A stretch of DNA of 64,000 nt, from assembly GCA_903813345.2 (NCBI GenBank), contig CAIIXF020000003.1, positions 14,772,931 through 14,836,930 on the forward strand. The letters are read 5' to 3'. Both the position numbers and the translations under genes were made by a program. How positions within the stretch are numbered: position 1 is the first letter of the stretch; every line of letters begins with the position of its first letter. Positions 11,469 to 24,104 of the stretch are shown here, in pieces. The notes beneath the pieces are model-generated. The model worked only from the letters and a program-made list of their open reading frames with translations. It was not told the origin of the DNA and ran no database searches. The DNA is from Owenia fusiformis. Taxonomy: Eukaryota > Annelida > Polychaeta > Sabellida > Oweniidae.

Positions 11469-12435
11469 CAGGGTGACCCAAAAAAAATGCAACCCTCCAT
11501 TTCGTCAATATTTTTCTTAAATGGAGGTAAATTGCTCTAAGATTTGACACACAAAGACTTCATTCTATGTGGGATCCTTTGGCAAAGTTTTAATAATCAT
11601 AGCTTTATATTGACAGAGTTATGGTTGTTTCAAAATATGCTCCAGATGTCGTCAATTTCGCTGAAAACAAACTTGCAATGTTCAAGGAAAACTGTTCATA
11701 ACACGTATGCATTCTTCCCCATGGGTATGGCTCAAATTTTTGCAGCCATTGCTTATTGGAGTTCTGCAATTGCGGTAGGGTTATTTTCATACACATTAAC
11801 CTTTAAATAACCCCGTATATAAAAGTCAGAGGCATTGAGATCAAGACTGTGGGATGACCATGGGTCCTCCGTCCTGGGAGAGATAATCTTCTCATAGAAA
11901 TGACGAGTGAGCCAGGCTATGCTATCATTAGAAGTGTGAGGAGTAGCTCCATCCTTCTAGAACCACTGTTCTTGTCTATTGAAGCCTCTGTGCCACTCTA
12001 AAACTGCCTGGGAACGCCAATATTGCGCCGTGTGTTAACAGTAACAGTGTTGCCATTATCAACCTCAAACCAAAAGGGGCTGATGATTTCATGTTTGGAA
12101 ATTGGCAGCCCAAGCTGTGCATTTAACAGAATGTAGCGGCCTGTGAAGCTTTTTATCTGGAATTTGTGATCCCAGAACACATTATTTCTTGAGTTTACAT
12201 GTTCAGAAAGAAGGGAATGTGACTCATCCGAAAACCTAACATTGGAAATGGACGACATTTGGAGCATATTTTGGAACGACCATAACTCTATCAATATAAG
12301 ACTATGATTATTCAAACTTTGCCAGAGGATCCCACATTGAATGAAGTTCTTGTGTGCCAAATTTCAGAGCAATTAACCTCCATTTAAGAAAAATATTCGA
12401 GAAATGGAGGGTTGCATTTTTTTTGGGTCACCCTG
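11469..12435 (-). mobile_element. mariner-type transposon, inactivated, long TIRs
   Basis: 967 bp, flanked by TA on both sides. The termini CAGGGTGACCCAAAAAAAAT and ATTTTTTTTGGGTCACCCTG are inverted, and similarity continues inward ~190 bp at each end. The minus strand carries a decayed transposase C-terminal region, so this is a defective copy of a Tc1/mariner-superfamily element. Confidence 0.9.
11800..12270 (-). pseudogene. mariner transposase remnant (DDE)
   Basis: Read on the minus strand: VRFSDESHSLLSEHVNS, then FWFEVDNGNTVTVNTRR, then after a frameshift near 12000 WHRGFNRQEQWF, a TAG stop where the family has Gln, then KDGATPHTSN and finally PWSSHSLDLNASDFYIRGYLK. These match the three catalytic Asp neighbourhoods of mariner-type transposases (FSDE, QDGATPH, SPDLNPxDF). 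At least one frameshift and one stop make it non-functional. The N-terminal DNA-binding half is missing. Confidence 0.85.
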
Positions 12436-12516
12436 TATTTATACACAGTCAGGGCCAGTAAGGGCCGTAAGGAAAGGGGACCATAATCCCCAGCGGACCA
12501 TAATTTCTTTTACACC

Positions 12517-13353
12517 GGCACTCGTTTGTAACAAATATTAATAACAATAGTATAGTTTCTAAATAGCTGGCTGACATAATAGATGTCACCCTTGTTTGTC
12601 TTTGATTTTCTAGGGCCAGACCTCCACTCACTCCAATGTTAGAAACTTGGAACTGTCACTTAATTTCATGATTTATCGGAGAGTGTTGGTTGAATCTGTC
12701 TGAAACTTGAATGGCATACTATTGGATGACCCTGTCTATGTACATATTGTGATTAACCATGAAAAGATTGGTTGTCATACGAATAAACCAAGATTTTAAT
12801 GAATTTTAGCATTGCACCAATGGAGATTTGGCCCAAGGTTTTTTAAAATGTCATGGGAAGTGATTCAAACGAAATAACTGTTTAAATCAAAGCTATAATT
12901 GGAGAAAATTTGTCACTGAATCAAAATATGCTATCAAAAATAAAGAAAAGTAATTCATTAGAGGAAAAAGTGCAAATCTCTTAAAATCTCATGTTAGCGA
13001 GATTTCAAAGCTATTTAGAAACTCCTCTTTTTCGTAACCATTTGCGTAACCGTTAGTATGTGGCGATATTAACAATGTCATGTTAATGTATTGCTTAAAT
13101 CTGCTCAGTTTTTCTGGTAAATGGGAAACTAAAGTGTCAAATGGTATTGTGTACGTCTGAGTAGTCAACGTAATGAGTTTACGCGAACATTACGTGAACC
13201 TTTCACAACACCTGTGTATAGATTTCTAAATCCTTTTTAATGTGGCAGATATTTGTGGTATCGATCAGCAGGAAGGAAATATTTAAATACAAGGAATTTT
13301 CCAATAACTGTGCCCCATCCTCAGCCAATCCTAGATCATGTGACCTCATAAAC
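12517..13353. other. intergenic, nothing identified
   Basis: No conserved frame, no clear inverted or tandem repeat. Confidence 0.4.
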
Positions 13354-13680
13354 TACAGAGTGAGCCAAAAATTAAGCAAAACAAATGTTTGTTAATAAAT
13401 CAATTATCGGCATATTTAGGGGAGGGATGTAATGACACAAGATGCCTGTGCTCGTGTAGTGAACAACTTCGCCCGAAACGTTCAAGTTTGCGTCCAGACT
13501 CGACGCAGGCATTTTATAGCATGTTTTGTAAAATGGGTACAAGATTGTGACCATTAGGAATAGAACACTAAAACTTGGTAGAATGAAAGAACACCGAGCA
13601 AGATTTAATTGTGCTCAATATGACCCATGCTGAATGACTGAGTAAACGTTTGTTTGGGTTACCTTTTGGCTCACCCTGTA
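13354..13680. mobile_element. mariner-derived MITE, CAGAGTGAGCCAAAA family, copy 1
   Basis: The ends CAGAGTGAGCCAAAA and TTTTGGCTCACCCTG are inverted and bordered by TA. The internal word AACTTGGTAGAATGAAAGAAC is shared with copy 2 at 18374-18531, so copy 2 is an internally deleted relative. No transposase. Confidence 0.8.
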
Positions 13681-14766
13681 TATACCATGACAGACAAGTC
13701 CGTAGCCAGCTTTTTGTCAAGATGCCAGTTATTAAATTCCAAGAGGGTTCAAAGAACTGTATTATTCTGAGAATTTTTGGCCAGGGGGTCGATTGAACTC
13801 GCTGACCCCCCCCCCCCCCCATACGAGTAACCACTATCATCCAAAATTGCTTGATAAATGATAAACTTTTTCTTATGTATTTAAACAGTGGACCAGCTCC
13901 TTATAACATGTATAATGTATTTAGAACTCTGGGTAGCTCTCTCTTGGCGGGACGGTCATTTTGAATCACCCTGTATTTTAGTTGATCAATCTTTAACGTA
14001 CGTCGTATAATATACTGTAATGGGTTTAGTGATATAATTCTAGGCATAATTCATTCGTTGTATGAATATTATGACCTTGTTTACCTCAATTTTGTGATGT
14101 TATTGTATATTTCAAGGACATTACTTCAATAAAATACCACGATAAACCAGATCTTAACAAAATATTTACTTGATAATTGCAAAAAATAATTATGATCTTA
14201 CTACTGGTAATAATAATTATAATCTTGCCACCATTTTTTGAAAAATATTTACTTGAAAAATGCAAAAAATAATTATAAATCTTGAATAGAGAATATGTCA
14301 TCATAGTTTGTCTTACATTTAGGCTTGAATAACGATGCGGGTAATTTAACCGTGTCACCCTTTTTTAAAAATAATATAGGTACTCTGCTTCAACAAAACC
14401 AATGAGAAACTGAGATATGAAATTATGACTTCCAATAAGCTTACAGCTCTGATAAATTCGTATCAAGCCTTTGATATGGAAATGTCTCTACACCATATAT
14501 GCTTTCTTAAACTACAGTTGCCGAAGAATACAGTAAAACCATCTTCAAAACCACGTCCTGGTACAGAATTTCGCCGATTTACAGAGTCTTGATATATGTG
14601 ATACGGTAATTTAAAAATGGAAAATAAAGACAAATATACATATGCGCATCATTATTGTATGTGTTTGTGATTCAGTGTGATTTGAATAATTTGAGCAACA
14701 AGCGATTATGTTATGTAACGACCCTTGATAGCAAGTTGCTACTACAGTCCAGCTGTAGTGGCTTAA
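13681..14766. repeat. intergenic with a C-run and a ~110-bp tandem duplication
   Basis: A run of C sits at 13807-13820. A lone mariner-like end (GAATCACCCTGTA) is at about 13963. At 14155-14290 the segment AATATTTACTTGA-AA-TGCAAAAAATAATTAT occurs twice. No gene. Confidence 0.5.
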
Positions 14767-14838
14767 GCCTTTAATAGCTCAGTCAGTAGAGCATCAGACT
14801 TTGGATCCAGGGGTCCTTGATTCGATTGAATTTAGGAC
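14767..14838 (+). pseudogene. tRNA-like sequence, probable tRNA pseudogene or SINE head
   Basis: A-box-like TAGCTCAGTCAGTAGAGCA and a B-box-like TTGATTCGATTG are spaced as in a tRNA, with an anticodon-loop-like CTTTGGA that would read TTG (Gln). The acceptor and T stems do not pair properly, so an intact tRNA is unlikely. A tRNA-derived SINE head is the likely alternative. Confidence 0.5.
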
Positions 14839-15572
14839 ACTTTCTTTCAATTTCATTATCTAGCTTTTTACACTTAACTCATTAGTTAGTGATTCCCCTG
14901 GGGCCGCCCTCGGGTCATTACAGTTATCTCACATTTTAGGACATCACTGGGGACAACTTAATATAGGCCTAGTAGTTGGAAAGAGGCAGATACTTTGCGC
15001 AAGACTGTCTTATTTTGTAGCTATTTACCTTGCTTTCTCCGGCCCATCTACAGTACATCTTAATTACTTTTTAGAATATCGTATCTTTCAATTATTATTT
15101 TCCTCGATTGTTTTTTGCTGAAACGGCTTTTATATTTGTCACAGTATACTTCAGAAACAGTTATCTCATAAATGTTAGATTAGGTAAGTTCCTTCTTCTA
15201 TTAGTCTATTTTTGTACCATACCATTTCTTAAAGTCCGTGTTATGTTAATAAAGGGCATCCATGCGAATAACGTGTTTATCTCATTTAAAGGTTCTAGTT
15301 TTTAATACACCTGTTCAGGGAAGGATCTGGGATAACTAATGTATAGGCTAATGATCAATATTTATATTTGAGAGATTAATAAAAGGACCAAGACTCTGAA
15401 ATTACTCTAATGGATTCAGTATTAAAGCGTCTTTGTCACTGGCCAGCCTGCATACATTAACGGTCATTACCCCGTCTCCCAAAATGGCAGACGAGAAAAG
15501 AAGATTTCGAATTTCATTGTTTCCATTGATCTAACTGCTTATTCCAATGGATGTTTTGGCTTTGGTAATTCA

Positions 15573-15740
15573 GGTGTAAAAGAAATTATGGTCCCCTGGG
15601 GATTATGGTCCCCATTACTTACGGCCCTTACTGGCCCTGACTGTGTATAAATAATAAGGAAAATTATTGTAATTAGGTCACAATATAAATCAATAGAGAG
15701 TAGGACCAACATTTGATAGGACCACCTACCCTTTTACACC
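15573..15740. mobile_element. solo GGTGTAAAAG MITE (168 bp)
   Basis: Complete copy of the unit that forms the array at 11123-12516. Ends are GGTGTAAAAG and CTTTTACACC; inside are ATGGTCCCCTGGGGATTATGG, CTTACGGCCCTTACTGGCC and AGTAGGACCAACATTTGATAGG (split here for length). It gives the uninterrupted reference for the mariner insertion site. Confidence 0.85.
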
Positions 15741-17249
15741 GGCCATATGAGGATCATTTGTATGTTATAAAAAAACGTCACATAAGAAATACTCCCTATG
15801 GCATGGATCGCACTTACTTTTTGAGGGGAAAAAGCCTTTAAGACCCCATGTAAAGTTTGAAATATAGCTTAATCAACCCTACCACCGCTTAGGGCACGGT
15901 GAAATGAATTGCATGATACGATTACGAAACAATTCAATTCAAGCAATTCAATTTCAGTTTGATCATAGGCAATGTTATTTATAACTGTGAACATTGAGCA
16001 CAATCTGGGATTAACAATTCTACTGACTCATCAAATCAGCTGTTTAAAAAGCATGGTTTTATTTATTTATTTATTAAAATCATATGAACATATTTACATA
16101 ATAGTGATAAAGACACCCCAAGGGGTGTATGTTTTATCGAAAACTAAAATATTTACAATTACATAATCTCATGTGGTAAATCTTTTAGGCATTTGTTTAA
16201 TGTACATTTATATTTGATGACAGCGTGTCGTCAATATATAAGTTATGAAAGCCAAACTGGTAAACGATATAATTTTAATGTATTAAAAGGATTTTTAGAA
16301 AACATAGTTGAGCAAACGAGGCTCAAAAGAATGACGCTTGGTGTTCCAGGATTTTGATGTACCATAAGAAAGGGAAAGTATCGGAAATAAAGATACGATA
16401 ACATGACAGAAGTTTTTTTTCAAATCATTTCAATATATTCATAATTTTTCATATTATATACACTATAAAATCATGCAACTAGACGCCAATGGGCATAAAG
16501 CTAGTAACAAAGTTGATTTATTATTGCTTTCATAAACAGGGGTCGATTTTTACATTTTTAAAAGGAGCGGACTTCGAAGCTCGGCTCAGCTGAATATCTC
16601 ACTAGAAAGGAACTGGTAGAAAGCTTTCTCAGGTGGGGATAAACAGTATGTATGAAATATATTCGTCCCTGGATTTCTAATTTCATTTTAGATATAATTC
16701 GCATTTTTATTAGCTTATTTTTAGATCAGTTAAAGGGTGGTTGTGTCGTTTAGATTTCAAATGTTACTATTTGTGTCATTCAAAATGTACTTAGTTACTT
16801 ATGTTTTCCCATTTTTGATACATTATAACATTAATTCAGTGTAAATGTTCGACTTCTTGAAAACAACCAACGGGAAGTATCAAACAAATAAAAATAGTAC
16901 CGTGGGTACTGGGCTCAAATTGCCATGTTTAATTTTTTCTTTTTCCTTTGAAAACAGAAAATTACATTTAAACAAAATCACAACTGAACTTACACACACT
17001 TATAGCTTCTTTCTCTTACATGTTTCCTTAAACGTTCACATTTGGTCAAAGCGTCAACATCATTAAATATTGCAAACTGAAGTAGTATATGCACGAGATG
17101 CATGTTGTTATGTTATGAAACATACTTTTTTGATTAAAAAAAAAGTGCTTCAATAAAAGAATGCGACCCTATGTATTTCCGATATAGATGAAATGTTAAC
17201 CATGTTGTTGACTTTTAGACAGACACCTTGAATTCTTTTTTACTGTAGG
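15741..17249. other. intergenic, nothing identified
   Basis: AT-rich; a short TTTATTTATTTATTT tract near 16052. No conserved frame. Confidence 0.4.
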
Positions 17250-17440
17250 CAGTGGCGGATCCGGGAACCAACAAGGGGGGTGGAACAAATTTCAGGTCAG
17301 AGAAAAAACTTCCGCCCAGTAATGACCAAATCGCCCACTTTTTGGGGCCTTAAGGCCTTTTTTGGCGCCCAAAATTTTTTTGGCCCCAATTTTTTTTTGG
17401 CCGGCCCAACTTAAGCCCCCCCCCCCTGGATCCGCCACTG
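17250..17440. mobile_element. hAT-like MITE with CAGTGGCGGATCC ends
   Basis: 191 bp. The terminal inverted repeats CAGTGGCGGATCC and GGATCCGCCACTG are perfect. GTAGG occurs on both flanks and may be part of a target duplication. CAGTGGCGGATCC ends are typical of hAT-superfamily non-autonomous elements. The internal G- and C-rich runs create shadow ORFs on both strands. Confidence 0.85.
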
Positions 17441-18373
17441 GTAGGGTACATACTAGCAGCAAAATTGTTGCCATAAATACTGATTTACAATATTTCTCAA
17501 TTAAAACCTGGCTTGACGATCGTATATTCGGTGTTTATGAGTGGAAATATATTTTAAGTAATGGAGGTAAGATTGTCACCCAGGAAAAGAAGTCCGCGAA
17601 ATATGGATCAGGTCAGGATGACCGCGAAAAATACCACCTTCACTGAATCTGTACTGTGCTAAGAACAATCCTCTTAAATTGGTATAATTGCTCCATCTTC
17701 AGTATTGCAGTATAGTCTAATCAACAGATTCTTAACTTATTATAAGGAATTATATAGAAACGAGACTTCGGTGGATGATAAGGTTACGCGGTGATCTATT
17801 GTATTCAACTTGTCTGTCCGTCTGTTTAAAGCGAGGCACTTTGTATTTTTTTAGATAGCTATGAAACTAATGTTTAAAATTATAAATTACATACACCTAA
17901 ATATGCTCAGGGTCAAGGCGGTATCATGAATTTGACCAAACGAGACAGAGAGAACAAAATCGAAAGACTATATCTTTCCGCCATCTTGATTATGGATGTT
18001 ACGAACACTGCAGTCATCGTGACGGTTACCCCTCGATTATTTTCGCATATTTTCGATAAATGAACCAAATCTAAATCGCCCGACATTCAGACATTTCGAC
18101 GTTCGTTGCGATTATTAAATGTAACACTTTTTATAGAGCATTTAATTCAATAATCGATTAGTAAAGATCGTTCATAAATGCCATGTTGACAAGCTCGGAA
18201 CAGCAATATTATATTAATCGACACATTTTGGGTAGTCTATAATTGACCTTTAATAGTTTTAGATTAATCCGTCGTATAATCCAGAGAAATACAATTTTAA
18301 AATAGATATGCGACCTCGGTGTCCTCTATGCTACAATGTATTTCGACATTTACTTTCATACGTTGATAATATG
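17441..18373. other. intergenic, nothing identified
   Basis: No gene or clear repeat seen. Confidence 0.4.
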
Positions 18374-18531
18374 TACAGAGTGAGCCAAAAGGTAATCGAA
18401 ATATATGTTAATAATTTATATCATTTGGAATAGCCCATTGAGACTTGGTAGAATGAAATAACTTTGAACAAGGTTAAATTTTCCTGAGTTATTAACATTT
18501 GTTTAGGTAACCTTTTTTGGCTCGCCCTGTA
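18374..18531. mobile_element. mariner-derived MITE, CAGAGTGAGCCAAAA family, copy 2
   Basis: 158 bp with ends CAGAGTGAGCCAAAAGGTAA and TTTTTTGGCTCGCCCTG, TA on both sides. Shares ACTTGGTAGAATGAAA with the longer copy at 13354. It ends only ~11 bp before the foldback element at 18542. Confidence 0.8.
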
Positions 18532-18541
18532 TATATGGTAA

Positions 18542-19575
18542 CTGGTCAACTCAACCCCAAGTCAACTCAACCCAAGTCAACTCAACCCTTAGTCAAGTCG
18601 ACCCCAAGTCAAGTCGACCCTTAGTCAAGTCGACCCCAAGTCATCTCGACCCTTAGTCAACTCGACCCCAAGTCATTTCAACCCTTGGTCATCTCAACCC
18701 TTAGTCAACTCGACCCCACCATAAAAAAAACAAATAGATATACTATTTTCATGGCATGATATTGATGAATTTTGAAAGAATGAGGGAATAAAATGCAAAT
18801 TTTCCAAAATAAAATTATCAACTATTGAAGTTTGTGCTTAAAACGTATTTATAATTTTTATAAATAACAAAATAATATTTGATTAATCTTAACGATGATT
18901 AATCACGATGCTATACATATATTTCACCCCTTCATATTTGAGCTTGTTTAATCTCTCTGAAATAAAAAAATTATCTATACACTTTTCTGTTATACCAAAA
19001 TTGTTGCAACAGTATTTTTGACAACAGGTAACTTATGCAACATGTGCATTGTGCCAACATCCATCCATTACTTTGTATTGAGTGATTTTATATTTTGATA
19101 ATAATAATAAACAATATGATCCGGTTCAAATCTTCCTTCTGATCTACAGGCGATAGAAATGTTTATTTTTTTGAAGTAAGATTTTAAAACAAGACTGAAC
19201 AAACAATGGGATTTATGTTTTTCTATTTTCCATTATCTTACTCATATGTCAGGTGTCATAAACAATCAGATTGGGATTTTATGATCCAGTTTAAATCTTC
19301 GTTTTGATCTATAGGTGACGGAAATGTTTTTTCTTTGAAGTTTGATTTCAAATCAAACTGCACAAACAATTGGATTATATTGTATTTTAATCTACTTAAA
19401 ACAAGTAAAATCATTTGGGTCGACTTGACTAAGGGTTGAGTTGACCAAGGGTTGAGATGACTTGGGTCGAGTTGACTAAGGGTTGAGATGACTTGGGGTC
19501 GACTTGACTAAGGGTCGACTTGACTTGGGGTCGACTTGACTAAGGGTTGAGTTGACTTGGGGTTGAGTTGACCAG
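18542..19575. mobile_element. foldback element with ends built of 16-bp tandem units
   Basis: 1,034 bp. The left end (18542-18718) is about 11 units of AGTCAACTCAACCCCA type, with TCAAGTCGACC and TCATCTCGACC variants and tails alternating between CCCCA and CCCTT. The right end (about 19417-19575) is about 10 units of the reverse complement. The outermost bases CTGGTCAACTCAACCCC and GGGGTTGAGTTGACCAG mirror each other. The interior is AT-rich, non-coding, and contains a ~165-bp direct duplication (GATCCGGTTCAAATCTTC at 19117, GATCCAGTTTAAATCTTC at 19282). Confidence 0.85.
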
Positions 19576-19737
19576 GAAGCGTATATATGCAGTGAATATT
19601 ACCCATCAACATACTCTTGGATTGTAACAAATGATTTTAATGATTGTACGCTGATAGGATTTTGAAAACTTTTTACTAAAGTTCTGATCTTGAACAAATA
19701 TTAGGAAAACTACAGGGCGTACCTCTAATTAATGTCT

Positions 19738-19882
19738 GCCACGTTTGATCTACGACAAAAGTGGTCGTAGCTTCCCCAAATCAGGATAAATACGCTGCAT
19801 AAAATAAAGGGATAAGCAGTATGATGTAGATTTTCGATATCGATTTTGTGAAGCTACGGCCACCATAGAGCAAATGTGAGGC
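19738..19882. mobile_element. MITE, GCCTCAGTCACATTTG family, copy 2
   Basis: 145 bp. Left end GCCACGTTTGATCTACGAC, right end GCAAATGTGAGGC, internal GTGAAGCTACGGCC; shares these with copies at 1289 and 40318. Confidence 0.75.
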
Positions 19883-22800
19883 TTTAAGGGTGCATTCGGA
19901 GCCTACTCAGCCTAGTTCTTGGAAAGAATATCGTATACGATTTTTTGATTTTGAAGAGAGAATACCCTGGTCAGAATAAGTCATAAAGTTGATATTACAG
20001 AAAAAAGTTGATGTTACGAAAGGAAACAAGTATTGAAGTAGGACATACTTATAGAGAAGACAGACAATGGGTAGCCAGCTTTTAGTTAGGGAGGGGGGCG
20101 TGCGATTGCCAAACAAATGTCGGTTTTCAGTCAAGGGTGCGTGGTGCGATTGTGGCATAAACAAGCCAAAAAAATAAGAATTTTTTGAATTTTACAAAAT
20201 GTGATGCAACTTCCCTCAAAATTGAGCTAGAAGCTTCAAATAAAAGGCACTTTAAAGCTCATGGTATTATTTCTATTGTTTAGGGGGGGGGGGCACCCAT
20301 CGCACCTCCTGGCTTCTATGGGTTCACATGAACCATGAAGACAGTTTTCATTACAGATATTCAAAAGAGTATAATACAGAAAATATTGGCGCCTTGTGAA
20401 ACACATCTTTTAAGACATGTAATATTTTCTATATTTTATGAGAAACTATTAAATAACGTTTTTATTCAATGATATTTTGGCTTATCCTGTTTTAAACGTT
20501 CTCAAACAGAAAATGATGTTTTGAACAATAACTTAGGCTTATATATCCTTCTTATACGGTATAATCTTGCTTCAAGCCTCTGCCCCCCCCCCGCTATCTA
20601 CTTCAACTATAGATACTCTACTTACATGGCCTGGGAACACAAAGTGTACGTATATGAACTATTGGACCAGTCGAATCGCTAGAAATGTCAATGTCATCGA
20701 ATAAGGTTATGGGTAATATGAGGGCAATGAGGATTGGCTCCCAGGGACGCAACTCTATATTTTCCTACAATAGAAATGTCAGAATGTGGTTATTTTCTGA
20801 CATTATAAATGACCATGAATTCATAATCAATAGTCCCAAAGATTCTAATCAATATCTCGATCGCTTCTTGTGTGTTTTGGAATTTTTTGTTTGGAAATAA
20901 GACCAAAAACTCGCGATTCAAATTCTGAAGTAAACAAAATGGCGGCTGTTTGAATTCGAACTTTGTAATCACGACATCTCCATATATGGCAGAATATCTG
21001 ATTGGAACTCTGGGAGCAAATCCTCCTTGTAAAGGTTGCCATTGTCAAAAAACTACAAAACACAAAAAATGTTGATGTTGATGTTACGAAGTGAGCCAGA
21101 ATAAAAGCGATCACATGGGAATCAAAATTTTAATCAGAACTTCGGCTGGAACAATGACGCTCGAGGGGGCGATATGACTCTGCTAGGCAACCTTATTGTG
21201 TTTTCATTAGAAGGAAAGGGGTGCGTCATGGTGTATAATATCTGAAAGGTTAAAAATGTATAGAATGTAAAGGGTTGAAACTATGGAATATTGAAAAAAT
21301 GGAGAAAGGATATAAAGAATACCAATGCAAAAGGTATAGTATAGATGAACCAGGGTAAAACCATGAGGATAAAAATACGGAAAATTAAATATTACGACAG
21401 ATGACACATCCCTTCCATATATAATTAGATTTGGGTTACTATTCAACATCTTGAACTGTAAATCACAACTATTTTCTTACAATCATAAGCATTCGGCAAG
21501 ATTTTAAATTAGATTATAGTACTATCATGTTTCCAGGTTCACAAATATAATCATTTCTCGTATTCCTAGGTTATGATGATTGTTTCTTTAGCGGATTTTG
21601 ATTTAAAAATCGCACCCTTGTGGCACGCTATTGTGATCACTTTCCCGAAATAGTATGCTCGATTGATTTCAAAATGAAAGAAAATGTCAAAGACGCTTTC
21701 GTTATACGACAATTTAAAAAACGATTTAATCTCAACACACTGGATACCTTATTTCTATTTGATCCTCTTGAAATCGTGTCTTGTCAGTTTACAAACTTTG
21801 GCATTTGATTACGGTTTAGGTAACAGGGTAATGTGTTGCGCACTCAATGATGTGATACTCTAAAATTACGAAAACGCAGTTCCGAAAATGAAAGTCATAA
21901 AAAGTCGGAAAAAGTTTGACCAGAACGATTTTAGTATGTCAAAGCACTGCTAAACAGAAATTTCAATTCAGAGCCTTAAAGATAATACTTGTACATTTCG
22001 TCTCAATCCGCATTGTGGTCTGAATGAAATTTTGATTGACGGATGACATCATGAGAAATCACGTGGCCTTCCTTTCTTGTTGAAAAAAGGAAAAATTTGA
22101 TTTTCAGAACGTCCAGAATGTTTTGAATGTCAATAATGCCTCACTAATTGCATATCAAAATGATAAAATAGAATGCTTATAAGTTATGTAAATGTTCAAT
22201 GAGGTTAAGACAATTCTAATTAAGACAGGAAATATTCACTCATATTCACCTCACAATCCAAAAACCAATAATTTATATTTTAGAAGATATTCAAGAATCG
22301 TATTTCAACCTATGGAAAATGAATGGATAAGGCTTATCAGTCATATGAAGTTCATAAAGTTAGGCGTATGGTAAGGTAACCACATGATCTCCGAATGCCC
22401 ACATTGTGTCAGTGAGAGAGGCAACTTAAAAATGATTGAGCAACCTGCGAGATATAGTAGAGGTCCGAGGCCAAGGAGTACATAATATAAATTGTTTAAA
22501 AATACCCTAGCGTCTACCGAGTTAATTATTTTTATCAAGTGCAAACAAAGAAAGGCAATTGTTTATCTAAATGTAGTCTAACTTTCTTACACACGAATAA
22601 ATATGAAAAGGATGGACGAATGATTGACATAACAGAATAAAAAATACTATTTGGACACATTTTACGGCGGACCTCAATCCCAGGCCTCAGGTAAAATATA
22701 TTTCCCCGATCTTTTGCCGTGTTAGCGATCGAACGGATGATAGAGGGGGGATTTGTTTTAACAATCATCGCCATAAGGGGAGTGGTATAGCATTCGATGA

Positions 22801-23008
22801 ATCAATATCTCCACGTAAGATGTATGCTCAAGATGTACCTCGTTTCTTTCGTGCAACGATGATACGGGTTGTCTAAGAAGTCGCGAGTCACGCAATATGA
22901 GGTGTTTTGATGCTGGTACCTATCTTGCCGGGCCAGTTCTAGGGGTTTTAGTGCTAGTTTAGAAGGCGTTTATTTTACTACATCGACCTGAGCAATATGT
23001 GACGCCAT
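19883..23008. other. intergenic, nothing identified
   Basis: Poly-G or poly-C runs at about 20283 and 20582. Reading frames here are short and look random. No repeat family was recognised by eye. Confidence 0.4.
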
Positions 23009-24104
23009 CACACCCGGTGATCGTGAATATGGGATGGAGGGGGGGGGGGGGGGGGGAGCAGGCAATTTCTGCTAGGAAATTCAACAAATCTGGAAGATTT
23101 ATTTTTTCAAGAAAAAGTTTACTATTGAATTGCTAAATGGATAGGCGCACGGTATGGTAGAATATGTTAGGTTTTCTGGGATTTTTTCTGAAACGATACG
23201 CATCTAAGGTATGAGATCTATTAAAAAAGGCGCAAGGCCATCAACAGGCACAAATCAACGTTTTTGCTATAAATCAAGCAACAATGGACTACACGACCTG
23301 TAATAAATACTTGTAAGTGATGTTATCATAACTAAATATATGTCATTGCTGAATTTATAAAATAAGTTTCCATACCACGCCTAACCATCGACAAGGTACA
23401 GTCACGTGACAGTGACAAAATATGCCGTAGTACACTTTTGATGTACTATGTCATTTCCGCCATTTTATATCGCCATTTTCTAGAATGAGGAAGCGAGGTA
23501 AGAACTAGCATTGATTTGATCAATATTGTGTCAGTTCAACATCAGGCAGTTGTTGCATTCGATTTGTAATTAAGTTGCAAATATGCATATCTGTTTCAAA
23601 TGATCCTCAGCAACTTCAATATCTTGTTATAGATCTACCCAGTACGTCAGGGATCTCTAAATCTTGACTGAATTTCGCAAAATTCTCTCTAATTTTTGTT
23701 TTGCTATGCAAATAACAGTCAAACTACGACTAACACAACTTAAGATAAGTATACAAATATACATCCAGAGTTAATGCAAAACCGCTTTTTACTTTGGATG
23801 CTACTACGAAAAACAGATAATGTATGTTGTCAACTCGAATGTATGTTGTCACATTGGCCTTACAGATCTCAATTCACAGTTAATTTTACATGAATGAAAT
23901 GCTATAATGTACGTGTAATAGAAGGAACATACATTATTTGATAATAAAGTAATAATTTATAATAATAGGGCTGGCATATCGAAAAATTTACTCTAATATT
24001 TTGTCCGTTAATCAATAAAATTGTCATTGATATGATTAAATTTCAATGTTACTAATAATTTTTTAGTATTCCATAACCCTGGCTTTTGAACTTCTGCACT
24101 TTCC

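Larger units (their letters stand above)
11123..12516. mobile_element. inverted array of GGTGTAAAAG MITEs interrupted by a mariner
   Basis: The unit is the ~168-bp element also present alone at 15573-15740. A first unit in plus orientation runs from about 11123 (AAAGAAATGATGGTCCCCC) to about 11303 (CCTACCCTTTTACAC). Two end fragments follow back to back (11304-11378), giving repeated palindromes around CTTTTACACACAGGTGTAAAAG. A third unit in minus orientation starts about 11380, is interrupted at its TTATTTATA site by the mariner (11469-12435), and resumes to TCTTTTACACC at 12516. Confidence 0.8.

Noticed and set aside
17292-17646. Overlapping frames with Pro-rich or Lys/Gly-rich segments
   Set aside because: They cross the ends of a hAT-like MITE with G/C runs.
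18542-18720. Telomere- or CRISPR-like array
   Set aside because: The 16-bp units have no spacers and are mirrored 700 bp away, so they are ends of a foldback element.
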